DNA of 64,000 nucleotides from assembly GCF_003201595.1 (NCBI RefSeq), contig NZ_QJJS01000002.1:274416-338415 (forward strand), read 5' to 3'. The notes below the pieces were generated by a model. The model saw only the letters and a list, made by a program, of their open reading frames with translations, searched no databases and had not been told where the DNA came from. A program made the position numbers and the translations under genes. The DNA is from Sphaerotilus hippei (GTDB lineage Bacteria > Pseudomonadota > Gammaproteobacteria > Burkholderiales > Burkholderiaceae_C). Below, in pieces: positions 8,796 to 18,188 of this stretch; within the stretch, counting starts at the first letter, position 1, and every line of letters starts with the position of its first letter.

Positions 8796-10400
8796 ATGAC
8801 CTCCCCGAGCGACCGCTGGCCGACGGCCCTGGTGCCCCTGGCCGAACCCGTCTTCCGCATGCTGTGGCTGGCCTGGCTGGCCGCCAACGTCTGCATGTGG
8901 ATGAACGACGTGGCCGCGGCCTGGCTGATGACCCAGCTCACCAGCGACCCGCTGCTGGTGGCGCTGGTGCAGGCCGCGTCGACGCTGCCGGTGTTCCTGC
9001 TGGGGCTGCCCAGCGGCGCGATGGCCGACATCGTCGACCGGCGGCGCTACTTCGCCTTCACCCAGCTGTGGGTGGCGGTGGTCGCGCTGGTGCTGGCCGC
9101 CAGCGCGCTGGCCGGCGTGCTCAGCGCCCACAGCCTGCTGCTGCTGACCTTCTGCAACGGCATCGGCCTGGCGATGCGCTGGCCGGTGTTCGCCGCCATC
9201 CTGCCCGACATCGTCTCGCGCCCGCAGCTGTCGTCGGCGCTGGCGCTCAACGCGATCGCGATGAACGGCTCGCGCATCATCGGCCCGCTGCTGGCCGGGC
9301 TGCTGCTGTCCACGCTGGGCAGCCCGGCGGTGTTCGCCTTCAACGCGCTGATGTCGCTGGTGGCCTTCGCGCTGATCCTGCGCTGGAAGAGCGTTCCCCG
9401 CAGCAGCGCGCTGCCCGGCGAGCGTTTCGTCGGCGCGATGCGCGTGGGCCTGCAGCATGTGCGGCAGTCGCCGTCGGTGCGCGCCGCGCTGATCCGCGTC
9501 TTCCTGTTCTTCCTGCAGAGCAGTGCGGTGATGTCGCTGCTGCCGCTGCTGGCGCAGCGCATGAAGGGCGGGGCGGGCGGCTTCACGCTGCTGCTGGCCT
9601 GTCTGGGGGCGGGGGCGATCTTCGCGGCGCTGATGATCAACCGGGTGCGTGAGCAGTACACCCGCGACCACGTCGTGCGCCTGGGCACGCTGGTGCAGGC
9701 GCTGACCACGCTGGCGATGGCCTGGGCGCCCAGCCTGTGGATCGCCGCCCCGGTGATGATGCTGTGCGGCATGGCCTGGATCAGCACGGCCAACACCCTG
9801 ACGATGTCGGCCCAGCTGGCGCTGCCCAACTGGGTGCGCGCGCGCGGCATGTCGATCTACCAGATGGGCCTGATGGGCGGCAGCGCCCTGGGGGCGGCGC
9901 TGTGGGGACAGACGGCCTCGCTGGTGGGCGTGCCGGCCGCGCTGATGGCGGCGGCGGCCCTCGCGCCGGTGTGCCTGCTGCTCACGCGCCGTCTGAGCAT
10001 CCAGCCGCAGGTCGAGCCCGACCTGCGCCCGGCCCAGCCGGCCGCCCAGCCCAGCCCGGCGGTGCCGATCGAGGCCGACGAGGGGCCGGTGATGGTGACG
10101 GTCGAATACCACGTGCGTGCGGCCGACCTCGAGGCCTTCGCCCGGGTCATGGCACTGACCCGCGCGGCGCGGCTGCGCCAGGGCGCGCTGTCCTGGGGGC
10201 TCTTCCGCGACACCGAGGTGCCGGGTCGCCACGTCGAATACTTCGTCGACGAGACCTGGGTCGAGCACCTGCGGCGCCATGAGCGCTTCACCACCGACGA
10301 CGTCGAGCTGCGCCAGCAGCGCCTGGCGCTGCATGCCGGCGATGCATCCCCGGTGGTGCGCCGCTACATCGGCATGTCGCTGGACGGGCGACCGCTCTGA
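8796..10400 (+). CDS. MFS transporter with C-terminal ABM-like domain (MFS_3 / EntS type)
   Basis: A 534-residue protein. Residues 1-410 form a twelve-span major facilitator with the loop motif GAMADIVDRRRYF after the second span. This matches the MFS_3 (EntS-like exporter) group. A linker rich in Pro and Ala leads to a C-terminal soluble domain of about 100 residues (VMVTVEYHVRAADLEAF through HVEYFVDETWVEHLRRHERF) that resembles antibiotic-biosynthesis-monooxygenase (ABM) domains. This two-part build is known for the family; the role of the tail is unclear. The substrate cannot be named. It sits alone between a terminator and the DUF3422 gene. Confidence 0.82.
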   Translation: MTSPSDRWPTALVPLAEPVFRMLWLAWLAANVCMWMNDVAAAWLMTQLTSDPLLVALVQAASTLPVFLLGLPSGAMADIVDRRRYFAFTQLWVAVVALVLAASALAGVLSAHSLLLLTFCNGIGLAMRWPVFAAILPDIVSRPQLSSALALNAIAMNGSRIIGPLLAGLLLSTLGSPAVFAFNALMSLVAFALILRWKSVPRSSALPGERFVGAMRVGLQHVRQSPSVRAALIRVFLFFLQSSAVMSLLPLLAQRMKGGAGGFTLLLACLGAGAIFAALMINRVREQYTRDHVVRLGTLVQALTTLAMAWAPSLWIAAPVMMLCGMAWISTANTLTMSAQLALPNWVRARGMSIYQMGLMGGSALGAALWGQTASLVGVPAALMAAAALAPVCLLLTRRLSIQPQVEPDLRPAQPAAQPSPAVPIEADEGPVMVTVEYHVRAADLEAFARVMALTRAARLRQGALSWGLFRDTEVPGRHVEYFVDETWVEHLRRHERFTTDDVELRQQRLALHAGDASPVVRRYIGMSLDGRPL

Positions 10401-10499
10401 GCCCATGTCCGGCGGCGGATCGACGGATCCGTCACGGTCGCCGCCGTGACACGGCGGGCATCTTGCATGCAGGATCGCCGATCGATCCGGAGGAAACCC

Positions 10500-11780
10500 A
10501 TGCACGAAGTGCATCCGCAGCGCGAGGCGCTGCACAACGAAGTCCATGCCCGCCCGCACGAGCGCCTGGTCGCGCCGCTGGCGCTGACCCATGTCGCCCT
10601 GGTGGGGGCGGCCGGCCCGGCCGCGCGTGAGCACCTGAACCACCTGCTGCACCGCCGCCACCTGCCGCAGGCCGGCGACGAGACCAGCCACATGAGCGTC
10701 GACCTGGGCGGCCTGCGGCTGCGCTGGGAGAAGCACACCGAGTTCCACACCGTCACGTTCTGGCGCAGCCTGGCGCAGCCGGACTGCGGGTTTGACCCGG
10801 CCTCGCTGCCCGAGGCCCCGCGCGAGTGGCTGCAGGGCCTGCCCGGGCAGTGGCTGGTGGGGCTGCACGTGCTGGTGCTGCAGCGCCAGCACGACGAGCC
10901 GGGCAGCGTCTCGACGCTGGTGCGCCGCAGCCTCGACGAGGACAGCCTGGTGGGCGCCAGCGTGATGGACGGCCAGCTCGACATCTACACCGACTTCCGC
11001 CTGCATGCCGACGGCTTCGGTCGCTGGGTGCTGGAGGTCGACGACATGAACCCGCGCCGGCTCGGCCGCGCGGTGCAGCGGGTGCTCGAGATCGAGACCT
11101 ACCGCATGATGGCCATGCTGGGCCTGCCCGCGGCGCGTGAGGTCGGCGCCTCGCTCGGCTCGGCCGAGCGTGAGCTGGCCGACGTGGCCAACCAGATCCG
11201 CTCGGCCGGCAAGCAGGGCGAGCCCGGGCTGCTCGAGCAGCTGACCCACCTGGCCGCGAAGGTGGAGGGCGTCTATGCCCGCACCCACGCCCGCTTCTCG
11301 GCCAGCGCGGCCTACTTCGAGCTGGTGCAGAGGCGCATCCACGAGCTGCACGAGGACCGCGTGCACGGGCTGCAGACGCTGGGCGAGTTCATGGACCGTC
11401 GCCTGTCGCCGGCCATGCACACCTGCGCCTGGGCGGCCCGGCGCCAGCAGGCGCTGTCCGAGCGCATCTCGCGCACCAGCAACCTGCTGCGCACGCGCGT
11501 CGAGATCGAGCAGCAGCAGAGCAGCCAGGCGCTGCTCGACGCGATGAACCGCCGCCAGGAGGCCCAGCTGCTGCTGCAGAGCGCGGTCGAGGGCCTGTCG
11601 GTGGCGGCGATCACCTACTACGGCGTGGGCCTGCTCGGCTACCTGGGCAAGGGCCTGAAGGCCGCCGGCGTGCCCCTGTCGCCCGACGTGGTGATGGCCA
11701 TGGGCGTGCCGGTCATCGCCTTGTCGGTCTGGTTCGGCATCCGCAAGCTGCATGAGCGGGTGCTGGCGTCGATGCACTGA
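10500..11780 (+). CDS. DUF3422 family membrane-anchored protein
   Basis: A 426-residue protein of the DUF3422 family, function unknown. The N-terminal HPQREALHNEVHARPHERL motif is the hallmark of the family. The middle is predicted helical or coiled coil (residues about 220-360), and two hydrophobic segments near the C-terminus (SVAAITYYGVGLLGYLG and VVMAMGVPVIALSVWFGI) suggest a membrane anchor. A GGAGG ribosome binding site six bases before the ATG fixes the start. It stands alone, 100 bases after the MFS gene. No partner or pathway can be read from the context. Confidence 0.85.
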   Translation: MHEVHPQREALHNEVHARPHERLVAPLALTHVALVGAAGPAAREHLNHLLHRRHLPQAGDETSHMSVDLGGLRLRWEKHTEFHTVTFWRSLAQPDCGFDPASLPEAPREWLQGLPGQWLVGLHVLVLQRQHDEPGSVSTLVRRSLDEDSLVGASVMDGQLDIYTDFRLHADGFGRWVLEVDDMNPRRLGRAVQRVLEIETYRMMAMLGLPAAREVGASLGSAERELADVANQIRSAGKQGEPGLLEQLTHLAAKVEGVYARTHARFSASAAYFELVQRRIHELHEDRVHGLQTLGEFMDRRLSPAMHTCAWAARRQQALSERISRTSNLLRTRVEIEQQQSSQALLDAMNRRQEAQLLLQSAVEGLSVAAITYYGVGLLGYLGKGLKAAGVPLSPDVVMAMGVPVIALSVWFGIRKLHERVLASMH

Positions 11781-11887
11781 CACGCTCGCCGCCGCCGATC
11801 GTCCTCAAGTTCCGCGCCCCGGCGCCGATGAGCACGGGTCGAGCACCCGTGTCCTGTCCCCGGGTGCGCAGAACCAGGACGGTCTTC

Positions 11888-12673
11888 ATGCAGGTCGATG
11901 CCACATTGCGGTCCGGCGAGGCCCCTGCCTCGTGCGATGGCCTGATGCCCTTGCGCGAGCGGCTCATGGCCACGGTGAGCCACGAGTTCCGCACGCCGCT
12001 GACGGTGATCCAGGCCAGTGCCGGCCTGATCCGCCGGCGTGTCGTGGGCCTGGCGGTCGAGGACCGTGACCGCCAGCGCCTGCTGGGTTCGTGCGAGCGC
12101 ATCGAGCAGGCCACCACGTCGATGGTGGCCGCCATCGAGCGGGTGCTGCTGATCAGCCGCCTGTCGGCGGGCGAGGAGCCGCACACGCCGCGCGCGACGC
12201 TGCCTGGCGACGTGCTGCTGTCGCTGTCGGCCGACCTGCAGGCCTCGGCCGATCCGCCGCGCGAGGTGCTGCTGGACCTGTCGGCTGCCCAGCGCGTGGT
12301 CTGGCTCGATCCGCTGGTGCTGCGCCAGGTGGCCACGCAGCTGCTCGACAACGCCTTCAAGTATTCACCGCCGCACCTGCCGGTGCGCCTGCAGGCGGCC
12401 TGCGGCGCCGGCCAGCTGAGCCTGACCATCACCGACGAGGGCATGGGCATCGAGCCCGAGGACCTGGCGCTGATCTTCGAGCCCTTCCATCGCGCCGCCG
12501 CGGTGCGTGACCTGCCGGGCATGGGGCTGGGCCTGCCGCTGGTGCTGCAGCTGCTGCGCCTGGCCGGCGGTCAGATCGAGTTCGACTCGGCCCCCGGCCG
12601 AGGCACCACCGTGCGTGTCACCCTGCCCCTGGGCAGTGATCACCCGTCCGACCCGGACCAGGAAAAGAGCTGA
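11888..12673 (+). CDS. Soluble sensor histidine kinase
   Basis: A 261-residue kinase made only of a HisKA dimerisation domain (phosphoacceptor motif VSHEFRTPLT) and a HATPase domain with N box LLDNAFKYS, G1 box DEGMGIEPED, F box IFEPF and G2 box GMGLGLPL, so catalysis looks intact. No sensor or membrane segment is present, which suggests it listens to a partner protein. The start was placed at an ATG with an AGGAC site eight bases before it; an ATG at 11828 in frame would add 20 residues. Its stop is three bases before a receiver-kinase gene, implying one phosphorelay. Confidence 0.85.
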   Translation: MQVDATLRSGEAPASCDGLMPLRERLMATVSHEFRTPLTVIQASAGLIRRRVVGLAVEDRDRQRLLGSCERIEQATTSMVAAIERVLLISRLSAGEEPHTPRATLPGDVLLSLSADLQASADPPREVLLDLSAAQRVVWLDPLVLRQVATQLLDNAFKYSPPHLPVRLQAACGAGQLSLTITDEGMGIEPEDLALIFEPFHRAAAVRDLPGMGLGLPLVLQLLRLAGGQIEFDSAPGRGTTVRVTLPLGSDHPSDPDQEKS

Positions 12674-12676
12674 GCC

Positions 12677-13906
12677 ATGAACCAGAACCACAAGAGCGTG
12701 CTGATCGTCGACGATTCGGGCGTGGTGCGCGAGATCATGCGCGAGGTGCTCGAGGATGCGGGCTACGAGGTGTTCGAGGCGGCCCACGGCCAGCTCGGGC
12801 TGGAGCAGGCGCGCCGGCAGGTGCCCGACATCGTGCTGTGCGACATCAACATGCCGGTGCTCGACGGCTTCGGCTTCGTGCAGGCCGCGCGGGCCGACCC
12901 GCAGCTGCGCACCGTGCCCATCCTGATGGTCACCGCGATGGCCGAGCGCAAGTCCATGCGCCGGGCGATGGACGCGGGTGCCGACGATTTCCTGAGCAAG
13001 CCCTTCACGCCGGAGGAGCTCATCGAGGCCGTCTCCGGCCAGCTGGCGCGCCGCGAGCGCCACACTGCCGAGACGGCCCAGAGCCTGGACGTGCTGCGCG
13101 GCGCGCTGATGAGCACGGTGCCGCACGAGCTGCGCACCCCGCTGACCACCATCCTCGGCCTGACGCAGCTGCTGGTCGAGCGCGACGAGCAGATCGGCCG
13201 CGATCGGCGTCTGGACATGCTGCGCGACATCTCGGGCGCGGCCCAGCGCCTGTCGCGCACCATCGGCCGCTTCATGGAGTGGGCCGAGCTCAATGCGGCG
13301 GCCCCCGGTGCGCTGGCGGGCCAGCACCGGGCGTCGACGGGGGCGCTGGTCGAGCAGGTGGCCGATCCAGCCTTCCGCCAGCGTGTGCTGGCCGCGCTGC
13401 CGGCCGAGTTCGCCCAGCTGCCGCACAGCGACCGCATGCTCGCGGGGCGCATGTTCCGCTGCGAGGTGCCGGCGGCCGAGCTGGGCATCGGCCAGGACGA
13501 CCTGCAGCGCCTGGTGGTCGAGCTGGTGGGCAATGCGGTCAAGTTCTCGGTGCCCGGCGCGCCGGTGGTGGTCGACGGCCAGAGCGATGGACGCCACTTC
13601 CTGCTGGACGTGCGCAACCATGGCCCGGCCCTGCCGCCCGACGTGCACCGCCAGCAGGGCGCGCTGATCCAGTTCGACCGTGGCCACCAGGAGCAGCAGG
13701 GCAGCGGCATGGGGCTGGCGCTGTGCCACCTGATCGCCCGCCGCCATGGCGCCTCGCTGCACTGGGTGCGCACCGATGGCGCGCCCAACACCGTGCGGAT
13801 CAAGGTGCCGCTGGCGGCCCCGCCGACCCCGTCCGCCCCGCCGGGGCCGGTGGCGTCGCCACCGTCGCGGGGTGCGGCCCAGCCCTGGTCAAGGCCCGGG
13901 GGCTGA
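12677..13906 (+). CDS. Receiver-histidine kinase hybrid response regulator
   Basis: A 409-residue protein with an N-terminal receiver (VLIVDDSGVVRE, phosphoacceptor in LCDINMP, conserved lysine in LSKPFTPEE) joined to a HisKA domain (PHELRTPLTTI) and a HATPase domain. The N box is LVGNAVKFS and the G2 region GSGMGLAL, but the usual DxGxG box is replaced by RNHGPALPP, so ATP binding may be altered. There is no DNA-binding output. It is paired with the preceding soluble kinase, and both probably work in a cytoplasmic phosphorelay of unknown input. Its last 18 bases overlap the end of the convergent RND gene. Confidence 0.84.
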   Translation: MNQNHKSVLIVDDSGVVREIMREVLEDAGYEVFEAAHGQLGLEQARRQVPDIVLCDINMPVLDGFGFVQAARADPQLRTVPILMVTAMAERKSMRRAMDAGADDFLSKPFTPEELIEAVSGQLARRERHTAETAQSLDVLRGALMSTVPHELRTPLTTILGLTQLLVERDEQIGRDRRLDMLRDISGAAQRLSRTIGRFMEWAELNAAAPGALAGQHRASTGALVEQVADPAFRQRVLAALPAEFAQLPHSDRMLAGRMFRCEVPAAELGIGQDDLQRLVVELVGNAVKFSVPGAPVVVDGQSDGRHFLLDVRNHGPALPPDVHRQQGALIQFDRGHQEQQGSGMGLALCHLIARRHGASLHWVRTDGAPNTVRIKVPLAAPPTPSAPPGPVASPPSRGAAQPWSRPGG

Positions 13907-16900
13907 CGCGCCGTCCGCCCCGGGGTTCGCCGCGGCGCGGGGCGGTCGGCGGCGCAGCCGGGTCGACAGCCCGATCAGGTCGTCGACGTAGGTGAAGGCC
14001 ACCGGGATGACCAGCAGGCTGAGGAAGGTCGAGGTGACCAGCCCGCCGATGACGACGATCGCCATCGGCGCGCGGAAGCTCGGGTCCACGCCCAGGCCCA
14101 GCGCGATCGGCAGCATGCCCGCGCCCATCGCGATGGTGGTCATCACGATCGGGCGCGCCCGCTTGCGGCAGGCGTCGAGCAGCGCCTCCCAGCGGTCCAG
14201 GCCGTGCTCGCGCCGGGCCAGCACGACGTAGTCGACCAGCAGGATGGAGTTCTTGGTGGCGATGCCCATCAGCATGATCAGGCCGATCATCGAGGGCATC
14301 GACAGCGCCGTGTGCGTGACGAACAGCGCCAGGAAGGCGCCCGGGATCGACAGCACCAGCGCGGCCAGGATGGTCACCGGCTGCATGAAGTCCTTGAACA
14401 GCAGCACCAGCACGGCGTAGATGCACAGCACGCCGGTCAGCATCGCCAGGCTGAAGCTCTCGAACAGCTCGTTCATCGCCTCGGCGTCCCCGATGCTGGT
14501 CTGCATCACGCCCGGTGGCAGCTGCCGCAGGCCGGGCAGCGCGAGCGCCTGGCGCTCCACGTCGCCCAAAGCCTGGCCGTTGAGCTCGATCTCGAAGTTG
14601 ACGTTGCGCAGCCGGTCGTAGCGGTCGATGCGGGCCGGGCCGCTGGCCAGCTCCAGCGTCGCCACGCTCGACAGCGGCACCGGTCCGCGCACGCCCGGCA
14701 CCGGCAGCTGGCCCAGCAGGTCGAGGTCGGAGCGGGCCTGCGCGGGCAGGCGCACGACGATCGGCACCTGGCGCTGCGACAGATTGAGCTTGGCCAGGCC
14801 CTGGTCGTAGTCGCCCGCGGTGGCCACCCGCAGCGTGTCGGCGATCGCCGCCGTGCTCACGCCCAGGTCGGCGGCGCGGGCGCTGTCGGGGCGCACGACC
14901 AGCTCGGGGCGGACCAGGCTGGAGCTCGAGGTCACGTTGCCGATGCCCGGGATGCCCCGCAGCTCACGCTCGACCTGGCGGGCGTGCTCGCCGAGCGCCT
15001 CGCCGTTCTCGCCGGCCAGCACCAGCACGTACTTCTCGCTCGAGCCGCCGAAGCCGACCTGCACCCGCGCGCCCGGCAGGGCCTCCAGGTGCCGGCGCAG
15101 CTCGGCCTCGATGGCCTGCTTGCTGATGCCGGGGCGCTGGCTGCGGTGGGTCAGGTTCAGCGTCAGCACCGCCTTGCGCACCTCGGCCGCCCCTTGGGGG
15201 GCGAACGGGTCGGCGCCGGACGAGCCCCCGCCGATGGTGGTGTAGACCAGCCGCACGTGGGCCTGGCGGCGCACCAGCGCGCGGGCCTGCTCGGCCGCCG
15301 CACGGGTCTGGCCGAAGGTGCTGCCCGGCGGCAGCGTGACCGTCACCTGCGTCTGCGACAGGTCGTCGGGCGGGATGAAGCCGGTGGGCAGCAGCGGCAC
15401 CAGCGCGAACGAGCCGACGAAGAACACCGCCGTGACGGCCACCGTGACCAGCCGGTGGCGCAGGCACCACTGCGCCCAGCGCAGGTAGAGCGTGATCCAG
15501 CGTGGAGGCGTCGGGGCATGGGTGATCGGGCGCATCAGGTAGGCCGCCATCATCGGCGTCAGCGCCCGGGCGACCACCAGCGAGAAGAACACCGCGATGG
15601 CCGCCGTCCAGCCGAACTGCACGAAGAACTTGCCCGCCACGCCGCTCATGAAGGCCGTGGGCAGGAAGACCGCGATCAGCGTGAAGGTGGTGGCGATCAC
15701 CGCCAGGCCGATCTCGTCGGCCGCCTCCATCGCCGCCTCGTAGGGCGTCTTGCCCATGGCGAGGTGGCGCGAGATGTTCTCGATCTCGACGATCGCGTCG
15801 TCCACCAGGATGCCCACCACCAGCGACAGGCTCAGCAGCGTGACCACGTTGACCGTGAAGCCCAGCAGCTGCATCACCGCGAAGGTCGGCACCACCGACA
15901 GCGGCAGCGCGATGGCGGCCACCAGCGTCGCGCGCCAGTCGCGCAGGAAGAACCACACCACGATCACCGCCAGCAGCGCGCCTTCGTAGAGCAGGGTCAT
16001 CGAGCCGTCGTAGCCCTCCTGCACCGGGTCGACGAAGTTGAAGGCCTCGACGACGCTGATCTCGGGGTGTTCGGCCCGCAGCTGCGCGACACGCGAGCGC
16101 ACGCCCTCGGCCACGTCGATCTCGCCCGCGCCCTTGGAGCGCGTGATCTCGAAGCCGACCACCGGCCGGCCGTCGAGCAGCGCCGCCGAGCGCTGCTCGG
16201 CCACCGTGTCGCTGACCGTGGCGATCTGGTCCAGGCGCACATGCCGCCCGTCCGACAGCGTCAGCTCGAGCTGCGCCAGCTCCTCGGCGCTGGCGACCGT
16301 GGCGATGGTGCGCACCGCCTGCTCGGCCCCGCCGAGGTCGCTGCGCCCGCCCGGCGCCTCCTGCTGCACCTGGCGCAGCTGACGCGACACGTCGGCCGCG
16401 CTGGCACCCAGCGCCAGCAGGCGGGCCGGATCGAGCTCGACGCGCACCTCGCGGTGGACCCCGCCCACCCGCGTGACCGCTCCCACGCCACGCACCGACA
16501 GCATCTGGCGCATGACCTGGTGGTCGACGAACCAGCTCAGCGCCTCGTCGTCGAGCCGGTCGGAGGCCACGGTGTAGGTCAGGATCGGCGAGCCCGCGAG
16601 GTCGACCTTCTGGATCACCGGGTCGCGCAGCTCGGCCGGCAGGTCCGAGCGCACCCGCGCGACCGCGTCGCGCACCTCGTCGACCGCTTCCTGGGTCGGC
16701 TTCTCGAGGCGGAATTCGGCCGTGATGGTGACCGAGCCGTCCTGCACCTGGGTGTAGAGGTGCTTCAGGCCCTTGACCGTGGCCAGCGAGTTCTCGAGCT
16801 TGCGCGCCACCTCGGTCTCGAGCTGGGCCGGCGCCGCGCCGGGCAGCGAGGCCGAGACGATGACGCTGGGCAGGTCGATGTCCGGGAAGTTCTGGATCTT

Positions 16901-16996
16901 CATCGCCCGGAAGCCCATCAGGCCCGCGAGCGTGAGCAGCACGAACAGCAGCAGCGCCGGGATCGGGTTGCGGATCGACCAGGCCGAGACGTTCAT
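13889..16996 (-). CDS. RND efflux transporter permease (AcrB/HAE1-like)
   Basis: A 1035-residue inner-membrane proton antiporter, standard length for the RND superfamily. The N-terminus MNVSAWSIRNPIPALLLFVLLTLAG starts the first span. The proton-relay pair is in SLVVGILVDDAIVEIENIS and the second half carries MIGLIMLMGIATKNSILLVDY. Two large periplasmic loops lie between spans 1-2 and 7-8. The ATG overlaps the last base of the adaptor stop (TGATG), so the two are translated together. With the adaptor and outer-membrane factor it forms a complete tripartite pump; the drug or metal substrate is unknown, and the sequence resembles multidrug rather than metal pumps. Confidence 0.93.
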   Translation of the reverse strand: MNVSAWSIRNPIPALLLFVLLTLAGLMGFRAMKIQNFPDIDLPSVIVSASLPGAAPAQLETEVARKLENSLATVKGLKHLYTQVQDGSVTITAEFRLEKPTQEAVDEVRDAVARVRSDLPAELRDPVIQKVDLAGSPILTYTVASDRLDDEALSWFVDHQVMRQMLSVRGVGAVTRVGGVHREVRVELDPARLLALGASAADVSRQLRQVQQEAPGGRSDLGGAEQAVRTIATVASAEELAQLELTLSDGRHVRLDQIATVSDTVAEQRSAALLDGRPVVGFEITRSKGAGEIDVAEGVRSRVAQLRAEHPEISVVEAFNFVDPVQEGYDGSMTLLYEGALLAVIVVWFFLRDWRATLVAAIALPLSVVPTFAVMQLLGFTVNVVTLLSLSLVVGILVDDAIVEIENISRHLAMGKTPYEAAMEAADEIGLAVIATTFTLIAVFLPTAFMSGVAGKFFVQFGWTAAIAVFFSLVVARALTPMMAAYLMRPITHAPTPPRWITLYLRWAQWCLRHRLVTVAVTAVFFVGSFALVPLLPTGFIPPDDLSQTQVTVTLPPGSTFGQTRAAAEQARALVRRQAHVRLVYTTIGGGSSGADPFAPQGAAEVRKAVLTLNLTHRSQRPGISKQAIEAELRRHLEALPGARVQVGFGGSSEKYVLVLAGENGEALGEHARQVERELRGIPGIGNVTSSSSLVRPELVVRPDSARAADLGVSTAAIADTLRVATAGDYDQGLAKLNLSQRQVPIVVRLPAQARSDLDLLGQLPVPGVRGPVPLSSVATLELASGPARIDRYDRLRNVNFEIELNGQALGDVERQALALPGLRQLPPGVMQTSIGDAEAMNELFESFSLAMLTGVLCIYAVLVLLFKDFMQPVTILAALVLSIPGAFLALFVTHTALSMPSMIGLIMLMGIATKNSILLVDYVVLARREHGLDRWEALLDACRKRARPIVMTTIAMGAGMLPIALGLGVDPSFRAPMAIVVIGGLVTSTFLSLLVIPVAFTYVDDLIGLSTRLRRRPPRAAANPGADGASAPGP

Positions 16997-18174
16997 CAGC
17001 GGCTCCCGGCCGGCGCGGGTGGCGCCGGTGCGGCCACGATCCGCACCGTGTCGCCGTCGGCCAGGAAGCCCGCGCCCTGGGTCACCACCCGGGCGTCGGC
17101 GGCGAGGCCGCCGGTGATCTCGATGCGATCGCCCAGGCGCCGGCCGGTCTGCACCCGGGTCTGCAGCACCTTGCCGTCGGCCCCGATCCGGAAGGCGTAG
17201 GCATGGCCGTCGCGCAGCAGCACGGCGGTCTGCGGCAGCGTCAGCGCCGCGCTGCTGCGGCCGACCGAGAACTCGCCGCGGGCGTACATGCCGGCGCGCG
17301 CCGCGCTGCCGGCGGGCAGATCGACGTAGACCAGCGCGAGCCGGGTGGCCGGGTCGACGGTGGGCGCGATCGAGCGCACCCGCGCCCGGATCGGCCGCCC
17401 GCCGACCGGCGTGACGTCCACCGCCATGCCCGGCCGGATCTGGCCGAGGTCGGCCGCCGGCACCTCGGCACGCCACTCCAGGCGCGACTGCCGGATCAGC
17501 CGGAACAGCTCCTGGCCCGGCTGGGCGATCGCGCCGACCGTGGCCGACCGGGCCGAGATGATGCCGTCGTCGCGGGCGGTGATGCGGGTCTGCGCCAGGC
17601 GCAGCGCGTCGGCGCTGCGCTGCGCCTGCAGCGCCTGCAGGCGCGCGCGCGCAGCGGTTTCGGCGGTCTGGTACTGCTCGAGCTGCTGGGCGCTCAGCGC
17701 GCCGCTGGGCTGCAGCGCCCGGGCCCGCTCGGCGTTGGCCTGCGCCTCGGCCAGGGTGGCATCGGCCTCGACGATCTGGGCCTGGCGGGTCTGCAGGTCG
17801 GCCCCCAGCAGTTCATGCTGCAGGCGGGCCAGCACCTGGCCCGTGCTGACCCGGTCACCGACCTGCACGTTGACCTCGACCAGCCGCAGCCCCTGGGTCT
17901 CGGCGCTGATGACCACCTCCTGCCAGGCGCTGATGTTGCCGTTGGCCGCCAGCACCCGGTCCAGCGCGCTCGACTGCGGTGTGCTCACCGTCACGGTCAG
18001 CGCCGCGCGGGCGGGCGACGACGCGGCCGGGGCGGCGGCCCGCGCGGCAGGCATCGGCAGCAGGGCTGCCGTCACCAGCAGGGACAGGGCGAGGGCGCCG
18101 GCGGGTCGCAAGGGCTGCGGCCCGGGAATCAGGCGTGGCATGGAGGCGTGGCGGGTCGAAGGCATGGCGGACAT
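16996..18174 (-). CDS. RND efflux periplasmic adaptor subunit (HlyD/MFP family)
   Basis: A 392-residue membrane fusion protein. An N-terminal signal or anchor region (LALSLLVTAALLPMPAARA) is followed by a barrel-sandwich hybrid half (QGLRLVEVNVQVGDRVSTGQVLARL), an alpha-hairpin (about residues 110-175), the second lipoyl half (DGIISARSATVGAIAQPGQEL) and a beta-barrel. It links the inner-membrane pump to the outer-membrane factor. Three in-frame ATGs lie near the start (18174, 18165, 18141); the longest was kept because the signal peptide can be read from any of them. It is followed without a gap by the pump gene. Confidence 0.9.
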   Translation of the reverse strand: MSAMPSTRHASMPRLIPGPQPLRPAGALALSLLVTAALLPMPAARAAAPAASSPARAALTVTVSTPQSSALDRVLAANGNISAWQEVVISAETQGLRLVEVNVQVGDRVSTGQVLARLQHELLGADLQTRQAQIVEADATLAEAQANAERARALQPSGALSAQQLEQYQTAETAARARLQALQAQRSADALRLAQTRITARDDGIISARSATVGAIAQPGQELFRLIRQSRLEWRAEVPAADLGQIRPGMAVDVTPVGGRPIRARVRSIAPTVDPATRLALVYVDLPAGSAARAGMYARGEFSVGRSSAALTLPQTAVLLRDGHAYAFRIGADGKVLQTRVQTGRRLGDRIEITGGLAADARVVTQGAGFLADGDTVRIVAAPAPPAPAGSR

Positions 18175-18188
18175 CGGTCGGGCGCGCT

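Noticed and set aside
8682-11783. Long minus-strand frames opposite the MFS and DUF3422 genes
   Set aside because: Composition is that of an antisense shadow (His, Gln, Arg, Ala), with no motif and no ribosome binding site.
14204-17200. Very long plus-strand open frame (about 1000 codons) opposite the RND pump genes
   Set aside because: The translation is His/Arg/Gln/Ala-rich and without any domain, while the minus strand has perfect RND and adaptor motifs.
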